64,000 bases of DNA from Clostridium sp. CAG:768 (GCA_000437435.1 FR899623.1:1-64000), one strand, 5' to 3'. Shown: positions 44,076 to 53,431, numbered from the stretch's first letter. Notes: generated by a model not told the origin, from the letters alone. Numbers and translations are program-made.

Positions 44076-44694
44076 TTCCAACGAAATTTAAAACTTTAAA
44101 TCCTCGTTTTTTCTTTTCTAATTCAACATCAGGAAGTTCGTAGCATTTTATGCATCGAGCTTCATAAGTTTCATCTCCGCCTATCATAATTAAAGGCGAA
44201 TTTTTATCAGCGGGTTTGCCATCTATTAATCTTTGTGTACGGGTAGCATTTTCTCGTCCGCATTTCATACATACTGCATGTAATTTGTGGACTTCAGTTG
44301 CAATACACATTAATTCAGGCATACTACCGAATGGTTCTGCTTTAAAATCAAGTTCAAGTCCTGTACCTATAACCTTTTTACCTTCGTCCATAAGTTTAGA
44401 GATAACTTTTACAATATTGCTGTCAAAGAATTGTAATTCATCAATCGCAATTACTTCATCTTCAGGTTTAACAACTGTCATAATTTGAACAGCATGTTTA
44501 ACTTTTATAGCATCAAGCCATAGTCCGTTTCTTGATTCAATATAATCTCCTTTTGCACGAGTATCAATGTCAGGAGAGATTACTTTAACTTTTCTTTTTG
44601 CAATTATAGAGCGTCTTATACGTCTTAAAAGCTCTTCTGTTTTTCCACAGCTCATAGGACCTGTGATTAGTTCAAATGAGTATCCAAAATCCAT
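44071..44694 (-). CDS. tdk: Thymidine kinase (type II)
   Basis: 207 residues: P-loop LITGPMSCGKTEELL, the Walker B-like AIDELQFF, and four cysteines of the zinc site (CMKCGREN, CIKCYE). It salvages thymidine to dTMP. Start 44694 is chosen because GGGAAG lies 4-5 bases upstream; the ORF can be extended only by a TTG at 44706. TrmB-like regulator gene is upstream on the same strand. Confidence 0.94.
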   Translation of the reverse strand: MDFGYSFELITGPMSCGKTEELLRRIRRSIIAKRKVKVISPDIDTRAKGDYIESRNGLWLDAIKVKHAVQIMTVVKPEDEVIAIDELQFFDSNIVKVISKLMDEGKKVIGTGLELDFKAEPFGSMPELMCIATEVHKLHAVCMKCGRENATRTQRLIDGKPADKNSPLIMIGGDETYEARCIKCYELPDVELEKKKRGFKVLNFVGK

Positions 44695-44764
44695 TTTTCT
44701 TCCCAAAAATTTATTGTCTTTACTCTATCAATTATATAACTCGGAAAGTTTTTTTTAAAGTAAA

Positions 44765-45562
44765 TTAATGTAAAATTTTGTCCCGTAATTTTTTCAGTCC
44801 TGCTCCGTAGAAATATCTCAACTGTTCAGGGAAATTGTCCTCAATATCAATCATATACATATCATGGACTGTGAATGCTTTTATCAAAAATACAATTTCA
44901 GAATTTTTTGTCCATACAACTTCAGGATTTGTATTTTTAACAGGTTGCGTAATTCCAAATAGACCTTCAGAATTGTCTGCTGAAAGAAAGATAAATTTCC
45001 CGTTAAAATAATGTTCAAGCATTGGAATTCCTGAATGTTGGAATGTTTTTCCGAAATTGCAGGTAAAATTATCATATTTAACAATTTTTATATCAAGTCC
45101 TCTATTGTAAGCATCAAGCAGGTAGGTTTCCAAGTATTTAAAATCTTGTGCCCAAAGTGATATAAAAATTGTTTTTTGTGCATTTTTTATAATTTCAATT
45201 ATTTTATCTAGAATTTTTGTTCGTCCGCTGATTGATAATATCGGTTCTGTGTATTCTTCTTCTTTAACGTTTGGTAATTTTTTTTCAAGAAAATTTATTG
45301 TTGAATCAATTTTTCTTTTATAACGTTTAGTCAATTCCTTTGGTTTAATTGGGGTGTATGTGACAGGTTTTGTGTTGGATGGAATTACTATATGTATAGA
45401 TTCAAGGGCTTTTAGTGTGTCATAAGCTCTTGATTGCGGAATGTTTGCAAGTTTGCTTATTTCATAGCCCGTTGCAGGAAATTTTTTCAAAAGAGCAATA
45501 TATACCTTTGATTGGTATTCATTAAGCCCAATTTCTTTTAATTTTTCAACAATTTCATCCAT
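44765..45562 (-). CDS. TrmB-like transcriptional regulator
   Basis: 265 residues. The N-terminal winged helix (LNEYQSKVYIALLKKFPA, IPQSRAYDTLKALE) is followed by a helical linker and a PLD-like C-terminal domain (ILSISGRTKILDKIIEIIKN, TIFISLWAQDFKYLE), the layout of TrmB regulators. Those sense sugars in archaea and are less common in bacteria. No sugar transporter adjoins, so the target is unknown. Confidence 0.8.
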   Translation of the reverse strand: MDEIVEKLKEIGLNEYQSKVYIALLKKFPATGYEISKLANIPQSRAYDTLKALESIHIVIPSNTKPVTYTPIKPKELTKRYKRKIDSTINFLEKKLPNVKEEEYTEPILSISGRTKILDKIIEIIKNAQKTIFISLWAQDFKYLETYLLDAYNRGLDIKIVKYDNFTCNFGKTFQHSGIPMLEHYFNGKFIFLSADNSEGLFGITQPVKNTNPEVVWTKNSEIVFLIKAFTVHDMYMIDIEDNFPEQLRYFYGAGLKKLRDKILH

Positions 45563-45602
45563 AAAAAGAGTTTAGCAAAATTTTTAATAAGAAGCAAATT
45601 AA

Positions 45603-46517
45603 TTACGCACGAGGGTGAGTTTCGTTATAGACATCTTTCAAATGTTGAGTTGAAACATGGGTGTAAATTTGAGTATTTGAAATGCTTGCGTGGCCTAAGA
45701 GTTCTTGGACAACTCTTAAATCTGCTCCATTTTCTATCAAATGAGTTGCAAAACTGTGACGAAACATATGCGGTGTGACGTGTTTTGGGAGATTAATTTT
45801 TTCAACAACTTCATTTATTACATTTCTAACAGTTCTTGTTTGAAGTCTATAGCCTGTATTGTTTATGAATACAGGAGAATCTTCACTTTTATCAGGAACA
45901 GGAAAACCTTTTGGAATTAAATCTCTTGCGCTTTCAATATATCGTTCAAGAAAACTTTTAGCCCTATCTGTAACTAGAATAATTCTTTCTTTTGAGCCTT
46001 TACCAAAAACTCTTATTTCGTTATGTTCAAGGTTTAAGTCTCCAAAGTTAAGTCCTGATAATTCAGAAATACGCATTCCAGTAGCCCATAGGAGTTCTAA
46101 GATAGTTCTGTTTCTGTATCCTGCAGGGGTTTCTATTTTTGTATTATTCAAAATTTGTTCAACCTCATCAGGTGTTAAAAATTTTGGTAATGATTTGGGA
46201 CGTTTAGGATTTGTCAAATTCATTGCAGGATTGGAATCAACTTTTCTTTCACGATACAAGTATTTATAAAAAGTTCTTAAAGATGCAATTTTTCGTGCGA
46301 TTGTAGTTTTTTTGTAGTTAAATTTTTGGATAAAATGAAAATATTCTCGAACTTTTGAAAAGTTAATATCTTCACATGACTGCTCATCCATCCAGACAAG
46401 AAAACTCAAAATGTCTGAACAGTAAGCTTTTGCAGTATGTTTTGAAAAATTCTTTTCTGCAATTATGTATGATTTAAAATCTTCTAAATCTTGTTTTGAA
46501 TCAGCGTTTACACTCAT
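45603..46517 (-). CDS. xerC: Tyrosine recombinase, XerC type
   Basis: 304 residues. Catalytic residues are in place: Arg in TGMRISELSGL, Lys region in RVFGKGSKERII, HMFRHSFATHL, GHASISNTQ and the Tyr in QIYTHV. It complements the XerD-type protein at 13996, as in the two-recombinase dimer-resolution system. No integrase-like neighbours, attachment repeats or phage genes adjoin, so a housekeeping role is likely. The dif site was not found in the window. Confidence 0.9.
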   Translation of the reverse strand: MSVNADSKQDLEDFKSYIIAEKNFSKHTAKAYCSDILSFLVWMDEQSCEDINFSKVREYFHFIQKFNYKKTTIARKIASLRTFYKYLYRERKVDSNPAMNLTNPKRPKSLPKFLTPDEVEQILNNTKIETPAGYRNRTILELLWATGMRISELSGLNFGDLNLEHNEIRVFGKGSKERIILVTDRAKSFLERYIESARDLIPKGFPVPDKSEDSPVFINNTGYRLQTRTVRNVINEVVEKINLPKHVTPHMFRHSFATHLIENGADLRVVQELLGHASISNTQIYTHVSTQHLKDVYNETHPRA

Positions 46518-46612
46518 ATTTCTACTTCATTTATATTATTGCTTTTTTATAAATAGTATTATACAATACTTTTAGAAGAAATAAAATAACTAATTATCCT
46601 GCAGGAGATAAC

Positions 46613-48466
46613 ATGAATTATAAAAAATTATTAATATCATCAATTGTCGTTATGGCTGCCCTATCTACACAGGTTTATGCAAAAGAATTACAGGCGCAAG
46701 TTCAAAAAAACACTGCGAATGCTGCTAAAACAGCAAAAACTACTCCTGTAAAAACTTCTACTCAAGCATATCCTGAAATTTCAAGATTGATAGAATATAA
46801 TCATTGTGTAGAAGCTGATGCTAAAATCAGACAATTATTAAATCTAAAGCCTAATGATATTAATTTATTAGCATTGAGAACTGTTTCAATGGCTAAACAA
46901 CATGAATTGGATCCTGCACAAAAAGAATTAGATAAATTATTAAAACAATACCCTAAAAATCCTACATTGCACTATGCGCAAGGACTTGTTTATTTGCAAA
47001 GAACAACTTCTTCTGATGTAGATTATATTAAAAATACAAGAGGTTTGATTAATAATTCAATAAAAGAATTTGTAACTGCGGTTACATTAAATAAAAATTA
47101 TTATGAAGCTTATAATGCTATGGGTGTTGCAACATTAAAACTAGGTAACAGAAATGATGCAATGGATTTATTTAATACTTCAATTAAAATAAATCCTTCA
47201 TTTGCAACAGCATATGATAATATCGGTGTTGTAGAGATGATGAATAATAATCTCGATTCAGCAGAAAATTATTTCATGAAAGCTATGAAATACAACACTC
47301 ATAACCCTACTGCTTGGTATCACATGGCACAAGTAGAAACTCGCAGAGGAAATTATTCAAAAGCACTAACTTGGGTTAACCACTCAATCCACGTAAATCC
47401 AAATTCATCACCTGCTTTGACTTTACAAGGTGAATTGTTCTTGAAACAAGGTAACCAAGCTGCAGCTATTAATTCTTTCAAAAAAGCTCAACTTGTTAAA
47501 CCGGAAAATTCAAGAGCATATTTGAACCTTGCTATGATTTATGAAAATCGTGCAGATGAAGAATTTGCAATGGAACAATTAAAATCAGCTTTAGCTATTA
47601 ATCCAAATTACCAAGAAGGAAAATTAAGAATTGCTAATATGGCGTTGCATACAAGAAAATATGACCAAGCATTGGATTATTATTCAAAATTAATCGGTGA
47701 TCAAAACTATAATGATGAAGCTATTATAGGTCTTGCAAATACATATTACGAAATGGCTAAAGACAGAGGTGCAAATGAAGGTATAACAACAAATAAAGAA
47801 GTATACCTAGCTTATGATTACATAAATAAAGCTATTGAGCAGTGCCCTGAAGATTTGGAACTTCATTTAGCAAAATTGAAACTTGCAAGACTTGTACACC
47901 AAGAACCATTATCTCGTGACAGTTTGAATTATATTATTCAAGCTGCAGGTAATAACCTTATGGATAACGTAATCAAGGGTGAAGCATATCTTGCTATGGG
48001 TAGAGAAAAAGATGCAGTATATACATTCGAAAATGCAATTAATTTCTCTAATTCAGTAGATGATGATTTATATTTAGCAGAAATTCTTGTTCACAATAAA
48101 CAATTCAGAACAGCAAGACTTGCTTTACAAAAAGCCTTGACAAAAGATCCTGCTAATGTTATTGCTAAGAATGGTATTGAATATATTAACCTTTGTGAAA
48201 CAAAATCAAATGAATTCTTTGATATTGCACAAAGAGAATACCAACAAAACAATTACGCATCTGCAATTGAATATTGCAACCGTGCAATTGACTTTTATCA
48301 CAATAGCCCTCAAATAGCAAAATTAAAAGCAATGTCTTATGAAAAGGAATTGAATTATAGAGGTGCTATAAAATATTATCAACAATATCTCGCTATGAAT
48401 CCAAATGCAGCCGATAAAGCTCAAATCGATAAGAAAATCGAAAAATTCAAAAATAAAGCAAAATAA
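46613..48466 (+). CDS. Secreted TPR-repeat protein
   Basis: 617 residues with a signal peptide (cleavage near VYA-K, about residue 24) and TPR units throughout: ALRTVSMAKQHELDPAQ, YNAMGVATLKLGNRNDAM, YDNIGVVEMMNNNLDSAE, WYHMAQVETRRGNYSKAL, AYLNLAMIYENRADEEFA and more, about ten in all. TPR proteins are scaffolds for protein complexes; periplasmic ones often serve pili, secretion or cell-wall machines. CAGGAG is 6 bases upstream. A small hypothetical gene follows 19 bases later. Confidence 0.85.
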   Translation: MNYKKLLISSIVVMAALSTQVYAKELQAQVQKNTANAAKTAKTTPVKTSTQAYPEISRLIEYNHCVEADAKIRQLLNLKPNDINLLALRTVSMAKQHELDPAQKELDKLLKQYPKNPTLHYAQGLVYLQRTTSSDVDYIKNTRGLINNSIKEFVTAVTLNKNYYEAYNAMGVATLKLGNRNDAMDLFNTSIKINPSFATAYDNIGVVEMMNNNLDSAENYFMKAMKYNTHNPTAWYHMAQVETRRGNYSKALTWVNHSIHVNPNSSPALTLQGELFLKQGNQAAAINSFKKAQLVKPENSRAYLNLAMIYENRADEEFAMEQLKSALAINPNYQEGKLRIANMALHTRKYDQALDYYSKLIGDQNYNDEAIIGLANTYYEMAKDRGANEGITTNKEVYLAYDYINKAIEQCPEDLELHLAKLKLARLVHQEPLSRDSLNYIIQAAGNNLMDNVIKGEAYLAMGREKDAVYTFENAINFSNSVDDDLYLAEILVHNKQFRTARLALQKALTKDPANVIAKNGIEYINLCETKSNEFFDIAQREYQQNNYASAIEYCNRAIDFYHNSPQIAKLKAMSYEKELNYRGAIKYYQQYLAMNPNAADKAQIDKKIEKFKNKAK

Positions 48467-48485
48467 TAAATAGTAAAAACCAGAC

Positions 48486-48743
48486 ATGACTAAAAAATTC
48501 GATATACGAAAGACATTTGAAATATTTTTGAGAGAGCCCATCAGTGTATTAACTGAAGGGCTGTTTCAACTTGTAAACATTGAGAATAATATTTTTAGTC
48601 AGAAACCTTATGTAAATATCGATTTTGTAAATAAGAAAACACAAATTACTGTTGTAAATAGCGATAAAATGTATAATTTGTTCCAAAAAGTTTTGTTTAA
48701 ACAAAAACTAAAAGAACAAAAAGAAAAGGTTTTAACAAAATAA
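48486..48743 (+). CDS. Hypothetical small basic protein
   Basis: 85 residues, no signal and no family recognised. Basic, with a beta-like middle (KPYVNIDFVNKKTQITVVNS) and a Lys/Gln-rich tail. It follows the TPR gene by 19 bases, so it is probably in the same operon, and ends one base before the convergent prepilin gene. The ribosome site (AAAACCAGAC) is weak. Confidence 0.6.
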   Translation: MTKKFDIRKTFEIFLREPISVLTEGLFQLVNIENNIFSQKPYVNIDFVNKKTQITVVNSDKMYNLFQKVLFKQKLKEQKEKVLTK

Positions 48744-49502
48744 TTAAAATCTTATAGGATAATCTTTAGGAATTTTCCAATTGTTGCAATAAATTAAAGA
48801 AGTACAATATATACTGCTAATAATTCCGCTAGCATTTACACTTTCTCCTTTGCAACCTTTTATAAAATCATTTCGATTATTTTTAAGGTCTTCACAATTA
48901 TAATTTATTGAACCAGATGGAGTAATAGTGACTTGTGAATTATTTGGATTTTTACCTAAATAAAAAGCAAAAACATCTTTGCCGGAAATTAATCTTTTCG
49001 GATTTTTGTTACTTGATAATATTACATTAAATTGTCCAAAAGCAGTAGTATTAGTATTAGTATTTTTTAGTACAAATGATATTACACTTCCATCACTAAG
49101 TTCTGCCCAGTTTGTTAGTTGTGGATTGTTCCAAAACCAATTTGGGTCACCAGAATAGTCATCATTAAAGTTATAGATTACATATTTTAATTTGTCTTTA
49201 TGCTGTTGAACAGCGCTTCTGCCAATAATATTAAAATATGGATAAAAATATTCTTGCAAGAAAGCTTCTGCAGAGTCTCTATCATATGTTTGATAATCTT
49301 CCCAATTCCAATTAATTGCTTCCCCATTATCGGTTTGTGCCTGTTCAAGTGCTTGATAAAGTTGAGTATATGCTTTTTTTAAAGCTGTTTCTGTTACTTT
49401 TTTGCGATAACCCTGTATTAAACCTGGTAGTGTTAAAGCAGCTATTACTCCTATAATTCCTAAAGTTATTAAGACTTCCGCAAGAGTGAAGGCTTTTTTC
49501 AA
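48744..49502 (-). CDS. Type IV pilin-like prepilin (short leader)
   Basis: 252 residues. A four-residue leader (MKKA) precedes the methylation motif FTLAEVLITLGIIGVIAAL, then a 25-residue N-terminal helix and a soluble pseudopilin/pilin-like domain. Glu5 of the mature protein is present. The residue at -1 is Ala, not the usual Gly. Unlike the genes at 1 and 54898 it has no poly-G leader, so it can be translated directly. The C-terminal third has several Cys (CEDLKNNRNDFIKGC, IYCTSLIYC), so it is probably a surface or pilus component. Confidence 0.88.
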   Translation of the reverse strand: MKKAFTLAEVLITLGIIGVIAALTLPGLIQGYRKKVTETALKKAYTQLYQALEQAQTDNGEAINWNWEDYQTYDRDSAEAFLQEYFYPYFNIIGRSAVQQHKDKLKYVIYNFNDDYSGDPNWFWNNPQLTNWAELSDGSVISFVLKNTNTNTTAFGQFNVILSSNKNPKRLISGKDVFAFYLGKNPNNSQVTITPSGSINYNCEDLKNNRNDFIKGCKGESVNASGIISSIYCTSLIYCNNWKIPKDYPIRF

Positions 49503-49611
49503 TTGTTTATCCTCATAAAAATAATATTATTAACTTGCTTAATGGTTTATAAACTATTTAATATTATTATAAACTATTGTTATGTGCTTGTCAAATCAAT
49601 AGAATTGTAAA

Positions 49612-49839
49612 ATGGATGACAAAGAATATCTTAAAAAAATAGGAATAAAATTAAAAGTATTGCGCTCATTAAAGGGTTTGTCGCAAGATGATGTTGCAAA
49701 CCAATTAGATGTTGATAAAAGTTATTACAGTAAAATTGAAAGGGGACTTACAAATCCTTCGATTTTGTATTTAAGACATATTTCTAATTTATATGCAATA
49801 ACTTTAAGTGAATTAGTAGATTCAAATATAAGTTTTTAA
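49612..49839 (+). CDS. XRE-family transcriptional regulator
   Basis: 75 residues with a complete helix-turn-helix (LRSLKGLSQDDVANQLDV, DKSYYSKIERGLTNPS). It begins MDDKEYLKK, the same opening as the regulator at 35562, and is its paralogue by that and by overall spacing. No ribosome site is seen before the ATG, so the message may be leaderless. engB starts 23 bases later and could be co-transcribed. Confidence 0.85.
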   Translation: MDDKEYLKKIGIKLKVLRSLKGLSQDDVANQLDVDKSYYSKIERGLTNPSILYLRHISNLYAITLSELVDSNISF

Positions 49840-49862
49840 ATTATTTATGTTATTATTAGCAT

Positions 49863-50456
49863 ATGGCTACAAAATATATGCAGGCAAAATTTTTAATTAG
49901 TGCGGAAAAACTTTCTCAGTGTCCAGATTACACTTTGCCAGAATTCCCGCTTTTAGGACGTTCTAATGTCGGAAAGTCTTCATTTATTAATGGGCTTGCT
50001 AATCATAAAAAACTTGCAAGAACATCTAATACTCCAGGGAAAACAAGATTAATCAATTTTTTTCAGTTTTCGGATAAGTTTATGATTGCTGATTTACCCG
50101 GATACGGTTACGCAAAAGTTTCTAAAGAAGCACAGAACAGGTGGCAGAAATATTTAGAAGAATATTTGCTAAAACGTGAACAAATTACCTCTTTAGTTCA
50201 ACTAATTGATGGAAGACATGATATTCAAAAAAATGATTTCCAAATGCGTGAATGGGTAGAAAATTATAATTTACCTATTTTTACCATTGTTACTAAAATG
50301 GATTATGTGCCAAAATCAAAGACTTTGAATGTTATTAAAAATATTGAAAAACAATTTGGCGGTGTGGTATTGCCTTTTAGTGCTGTAAATAACAGATATA
50401 ATGAAAAAATATTTGAATATATTTTGAATTTTAAATCCACTCAGGATAATAATTAA
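49863..50456 (+). CDS. engB: Ribosome biogenesis GTPase YsxC/EngB
   Basis: 197 residues, typical. The G motifs are GRSNVGKSSFIN, TPGKTR, DLPGYGYAKV, and TKMDYVPKS. EngB is essential in many bacteria for 50S assembly and complements Der encoded at 18328. The last 26 bases overlap the convergent 50431 gene. The start follows the regulator gene by 23 bases. Confidence 0.95.
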   Translation: MATKYMQAKFLISAEKLSQCPDYTLPEFPLLGRSNVGKSSFINGLANHKKLARTSNTPGKTRLINFFQFSDKFMIADLPGYGYAKVSKEAQNRWQKYLEEYLLKREQITSLVQLIDGRHDIQKNDFQMREWVENYNLPIFTIVTKMDYVPKSKTLNVIKNIEKQFGGVVLPFSAVNNRYNEKIFEYILNFKSTQDNN

Positions 50457-51000
50457 GCTGTATTACCTTATTAGTTTTTAGTCTGGCATGACCGCCTTTT
50501 ATAAAGTTTGTCAAAGATCCTGTTGGGGGGAGAATAGTCAATGCCCATTTAAGTGGGAATACCCATAGACTTCTATCTTGTCCGAAGCGTTCGTATGTAT
50601 AATCAATTTTATTTTTATCTATGTTTTCAAACTTAAAATCTCCAAAAATTATACTGGCAGGAATTCCGTTCATGCCGCTTGCAATAATTGTTTCAACTCT
50701 TGCAGGGACAATTGTACCTTGTTTTATTATAATTTCATTATTGTATACAACATCTTCGATAACCTTGAAAGTTACAGGCTGGCCTTCATAGATATGATTT
50801 TCATTTTTGATATTTTCGGTAATGTGTAATTTTATAGGTATACATTTTGTACTTTCATAATTGTATTTTGTATGAGTTTGTGGTTTTTCAATCGGGGTAT
50901 TTTTTAGAGTTGAATTTACAAATTCATCCTGCATTATTTCTGCATAGCAGGGTGAGGTAATTAAAAATAAAACAGTCAAAAGTCTTATAATTCTATTCAT
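50431..51000 (-). CDS. Secreted hypothetical protein with a beta-barrel-like core
   Basis: 189 residues with a signal peptide (cleavage near CYA-E). A beta-rich core (VTFKVIEDVVYNNEIIIKQG, then GTIVPARVETIIASGMNG) resembles the C-terminal domain of the SLH protein at 1165 (YFRAKTLEDVTINGVTYPCG, then VTGQVVEVIRPSG). The family is unknown; the -EDV-x-x-N- then G-T-x-V- order is the shared pattern. It overlaps the gene at 50993 by 8 bases, so the two are coupled. Confidence 0.75.
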   Translation of the reverse strand: MNRIIRLLTVLFLITSPCYAEIMQDEFVNSTLKNTPIEKPQTHTKYNYESTKCIPIKLHITENIKNENHIYEGQPVTFKVIEDVVYNNEIIIKQGTIVPARVETIIASGMNGIPASIIFGDFKFENIDKNKIDYTYERFGQDRSLWVFPLKWALTILPPTGSLTNFIKGGHARLKTNKVIQLNYYPEWI

Positions 51001-51688
51001 ATCTTAATTTTTCCTTTGAATTTGTTTTTATTTTTTCTTCAAATAATCTTCTATTTTCTACTGAATTTAATAAAAAGTTTTGATAATGCGGATTTTCAAG
51101 ATATTCGTTATTTGCAAGGAAGTACGGATATTTTGTATAAATATATTCATAAATATGTGCTAATCTTTTAGATGTAAGATTTTTATTAGAAACTAAATCT
51201 TGATAGTGTTGCGGGTATGCTTTATTTATAAATGTAATAAGTGCAATTGGGTTATAGCCTGCATTTACCATATAATCTACGGCTCTTTTATCTGATACGA
51301 GTTCAAATTTTTTCGGAGCTGCTTTTATTTGCACTCCTGTAAGCCAGCCGTTGCCCATGCCGTCAAATGTTCTTGAAGATCTGGCAATTTCTCTTGCTAA
51401 ATACGCTGCAAGTTCATTATCATCGGCGATAAATTTATAGTATTCACGAAACATTACAATTTGTCTGCTAGTGACTGTTGTGTCCATTTTTAATAAAGAA
51501 TCTTTTGCTTCTTTATCATAGACAAATATAATTCGTCCTTTAATTTTGTTTGCATTTAAAATTTGTGTGCCAATATCATTTATTCTGTTTTGGATAGTTT
51601 GTTCTTGTATAATTTCTTTATCAGATACAGCAAAAGTGCTTGTTGAAAAAGCAAGTAAGCATAAAAATGATATTATAAATTTTTTCAT
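50993..51688 (-). CDS. M48 peptidase homologue with the zinc motif lost (pseudoenzyme)
   Basis: 231 residues with a signal peptide (cleavage near TFA-V, about residue 20). The M48 fold shows in VFREYYKF-like (IVMFREYYKF), DDNELAAYLAREIARSS and SDKRAVDYMVNAGYNP. Where M48 enzymes have H-E-x-x-H, this protein has R99-E100-I-A-R103, and the later metal Glu is Asp, so zinc and catalysis should be absent. The start 51688 has GGAG 6 bases upstream. It is probably a non-catalytic partner or chaperone; the neighbour 50431 overlaps it. Confidence 0.72.
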   Translation of the reverse strand: MKKFIISFLCLLAFSTSTFAVSDKEIIQEQTIQNRINDIGTQILNANKIKGRIIFVYDKEAKDSLLKMDTTVTSRQIVMFREYYKFIADDNELAAYLAREIARSSRTFDGMGNGWLTGVQIKAAPKKFELVSDKRAVDYMVNAGYNPIALITFINKAYPQHYQDLVSNKNLTSKRLAHIYEYIYTKYPYFLANNEYLENPHYQNFLLNSVENRRLFEEKIKTNSKEKLRYE

Positions 51689-51834
51689 ACATAACTCCAA
51701 TTTATTTAATGATATATTATTTTTTTATATTAGTCAAAATAGTCTTATCAAATATACATTAAATAAAGGATTAAATTGAGTTGTTGTCAGGTTAAAATAT
51801 GAATGGGTTAGTAATATCTTTTAGGAGTGGCTTT

Positions 51835-52047
51835 ATGGAGGAAGTTTTTTATCCGCAAAATAATGGGGAGATTTCGGAATCTATTACACAAAGTTGGACA
51901 GAACAGGCATTAGAATGTTACTCAATAAAATGTGACTGTACTAAATGTTCTTTGAAAAACGGGCATTACTCTTTTAAATGTCAAATGCCTAAAGTTATTG
52001 ATATTTTGATAAACGTTGCTGGCAGACCTAATACCAACCCCGTATAA
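51835..52047 (+). CDS. Small Cys-rich hypothetical protein
   Basis: 70 residues, start at 51835 with AGGAG 7 bases upstream; the ATG at 51799 has no site. The region YSIKCDCTKCSLKNGHYSFK holds four Cys (one CxC, CxxC spacing) and reads like a small metal-binding knuckle, with one more Cys following (KCQMPKV). Family unknown. A terminator follows at 52088. Confidence 0.68.
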   Translation: MEEVFYPQNNGEISESITQSWTEQALECYSIKCDCTKCSLKNGHYSFKCQMPKVIDILINVAGRPNTNPV

Positions 52048-52087
52048 TTCTTGTTACATAACATGCGAAAATGTAACGGTATTTTTG

Positions 52088-52120
52088 AGGCGGATTTATT
52101 TCCGCCTTAATTTTTATTTT
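52088..52120 (+). terminator. Intrinsic terminator
   Basis: AGGCGGA pairs exactly with TCCGCCT around a 6-base loop, followed by TAATTTTTATTTTT. Confidence 0.78.
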
Positions 52121-52154
52121 TAAAAATCTTATTTTTATTGTATTATGTATTTGT

Positions 52155-53420
52155 ATGAAAAAGTTCTTTTTTCTATTATTCGCTATAATAGTTGTAAGTT
52201 TGCCCTCTCAAGCTGAAATAATAAAAATTTCAGCAAATGATGCTGTGAAATTAGCCTTGCAGCACAATTTGGCTTTGCAAGCTAAACGCAAAGAAATTGC
52301 GGTTTTAGAACAAGAAGTTAAAATGGCAAATGCGCTTAAAAATCCACAGCTTCAATCAACAATTTTAATGGGACCTGTTGGAAAAACAAATGCAAGTCAA
52401 GCAGGTATTGCTATTCCTTTAGAAATTTCTAAAAGAGGTGTTCGTAAAAAAGCTGCAATTGCTAATATGAAATTAATTGAAAATCAAATAAGACAGGAAG
52501 AGTTGAATTTAAAACTCGAAGTTATGGAAGCTTATTTTGATGTTGTATATATGAAATCAGTTGTAGCGATTTTGCAGCAGAGAGAAGAACTTTTTAAGAA
52601 TATGAAATTGCTTGCAGAAAACAAACCCAAAAATTCTAAAAATTACGAAATTGAAAAATTACAATCAGACATAAAATATAAAAAACAATTGGTTTCTTTG
52701 AACAAAGCAAAAGCTAATTTACTATATTCTCAATTCAATTTTAACAAAATTTTGAATTTAAAAGATACTGATGTAATGTATGATACCCGTGAAAATTCAT
52801 TGTTCCAAGATCATATATCATTATTGGATATTCAATTACCTGAGTATGAAACTATTGAAGAAGTAGCTATGAAATATAGTTATTCTATTAGAATAGCTTA
52901 TGATAATATAGATAAATCCGAAAAAGAATTAGCCGTAGCAAGACATAAAGTTATTCCTGATATTACAGTAATTGGCGGTTATGCTTTTTCAGGTGATGGA
53001 ATGTTGCACGGTGGTTATGCTGGAGGTTATTTGGATTTACCTGTTTTTTATTCATACAGGCCAGAGGTAAATCGAGCTAAAATTATTCTTGAAAGAGCTA
53101 AAATTGATAAGGTTTCTTTTGAAAATAAATTAAAATTTGCCCTAAAAGAAGATTACAACCAATTCAAATATGCAAAAGAAAATATGGGGTATTATAAAGA
53201 TATTTTAAAAGAGTCTGATAAAATTTTAAAAATGTCAGAACAACGTTATGCAAAAGGTGATACTCAGTTATTGAATTTATTTATTATTGAAAATTCTCAT
53301 CAGGAAATTTTAAACGAATATATCAGTGCAATGCAGGTATATTACAATGCTTATTTGGATTTAATCCACAATATGGGACATGATATTTTGTTAGATGAAG
53401 ATTCTTTAGAAGATTTATAA
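52155..53420 (+). CDS. TolC-family outer-membrane efflux protein
   Basis: 421 residues, signal peptide ending near SQA-E. OEP repeats are visible: ISANDAVKLALQHNLALQA with the coiled-coil helices (QEELNLKLEVMEAYFDVVY), and the second half (KKDVIPDITVIGGYAFS-like, EQRYAKGDTQLLNLF). The CusC/CzcC-like type normally works with an RND pump and MFP, neither of which adjoins. It differs from the NodT-like channel at 8205 and may serve another exporter. No ribosome site is obvious before the ATG. Confidence 0.88.
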   Translation: MKKFFFLLFAIIVVSLPSQAEIIKISANDAVKLALQHNLALQAKRKEIAVLEQEVKMANALKNPQLQSTILMGPVGKTNASQAGIAIPLEISKRGVRKKAAIANMKLIENQIRQEELNLKLEVMEAYFDVVYMKSVVAILQQREELFKNMKLLAENKPKNSKNYEIEKLQSDIKYKKQLVSLNKAKANLLYSQFNFNKILNLKDTDVMYDTRENSLFQDHISLLDIQLPEYETIEEVAMKYSYSIRIAYDNIDKSEKELAVARHKVIPDITVIGGYAFSGDGMLHGGYAGGYLDLPVFYSYRPEVNRAKIILERAKIDKVSFENKLKFALKEDYNQFKYAKENMGYYKDILKESDKILKMSEQRYAKGDTQLLNLFIIENSHQEILNEYISAMQVYYNAYLDLIHNMGHDILLDEDSLEDL

Positions 53421-53431
53421 TTAATTTACGC

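Noticed and set aside
44641..44649. Exact cyanobacterial DnaA box TTTTCCACA in tdk
   Set aside because: A single copy inside coding sequence without neighbours is expected by chance.
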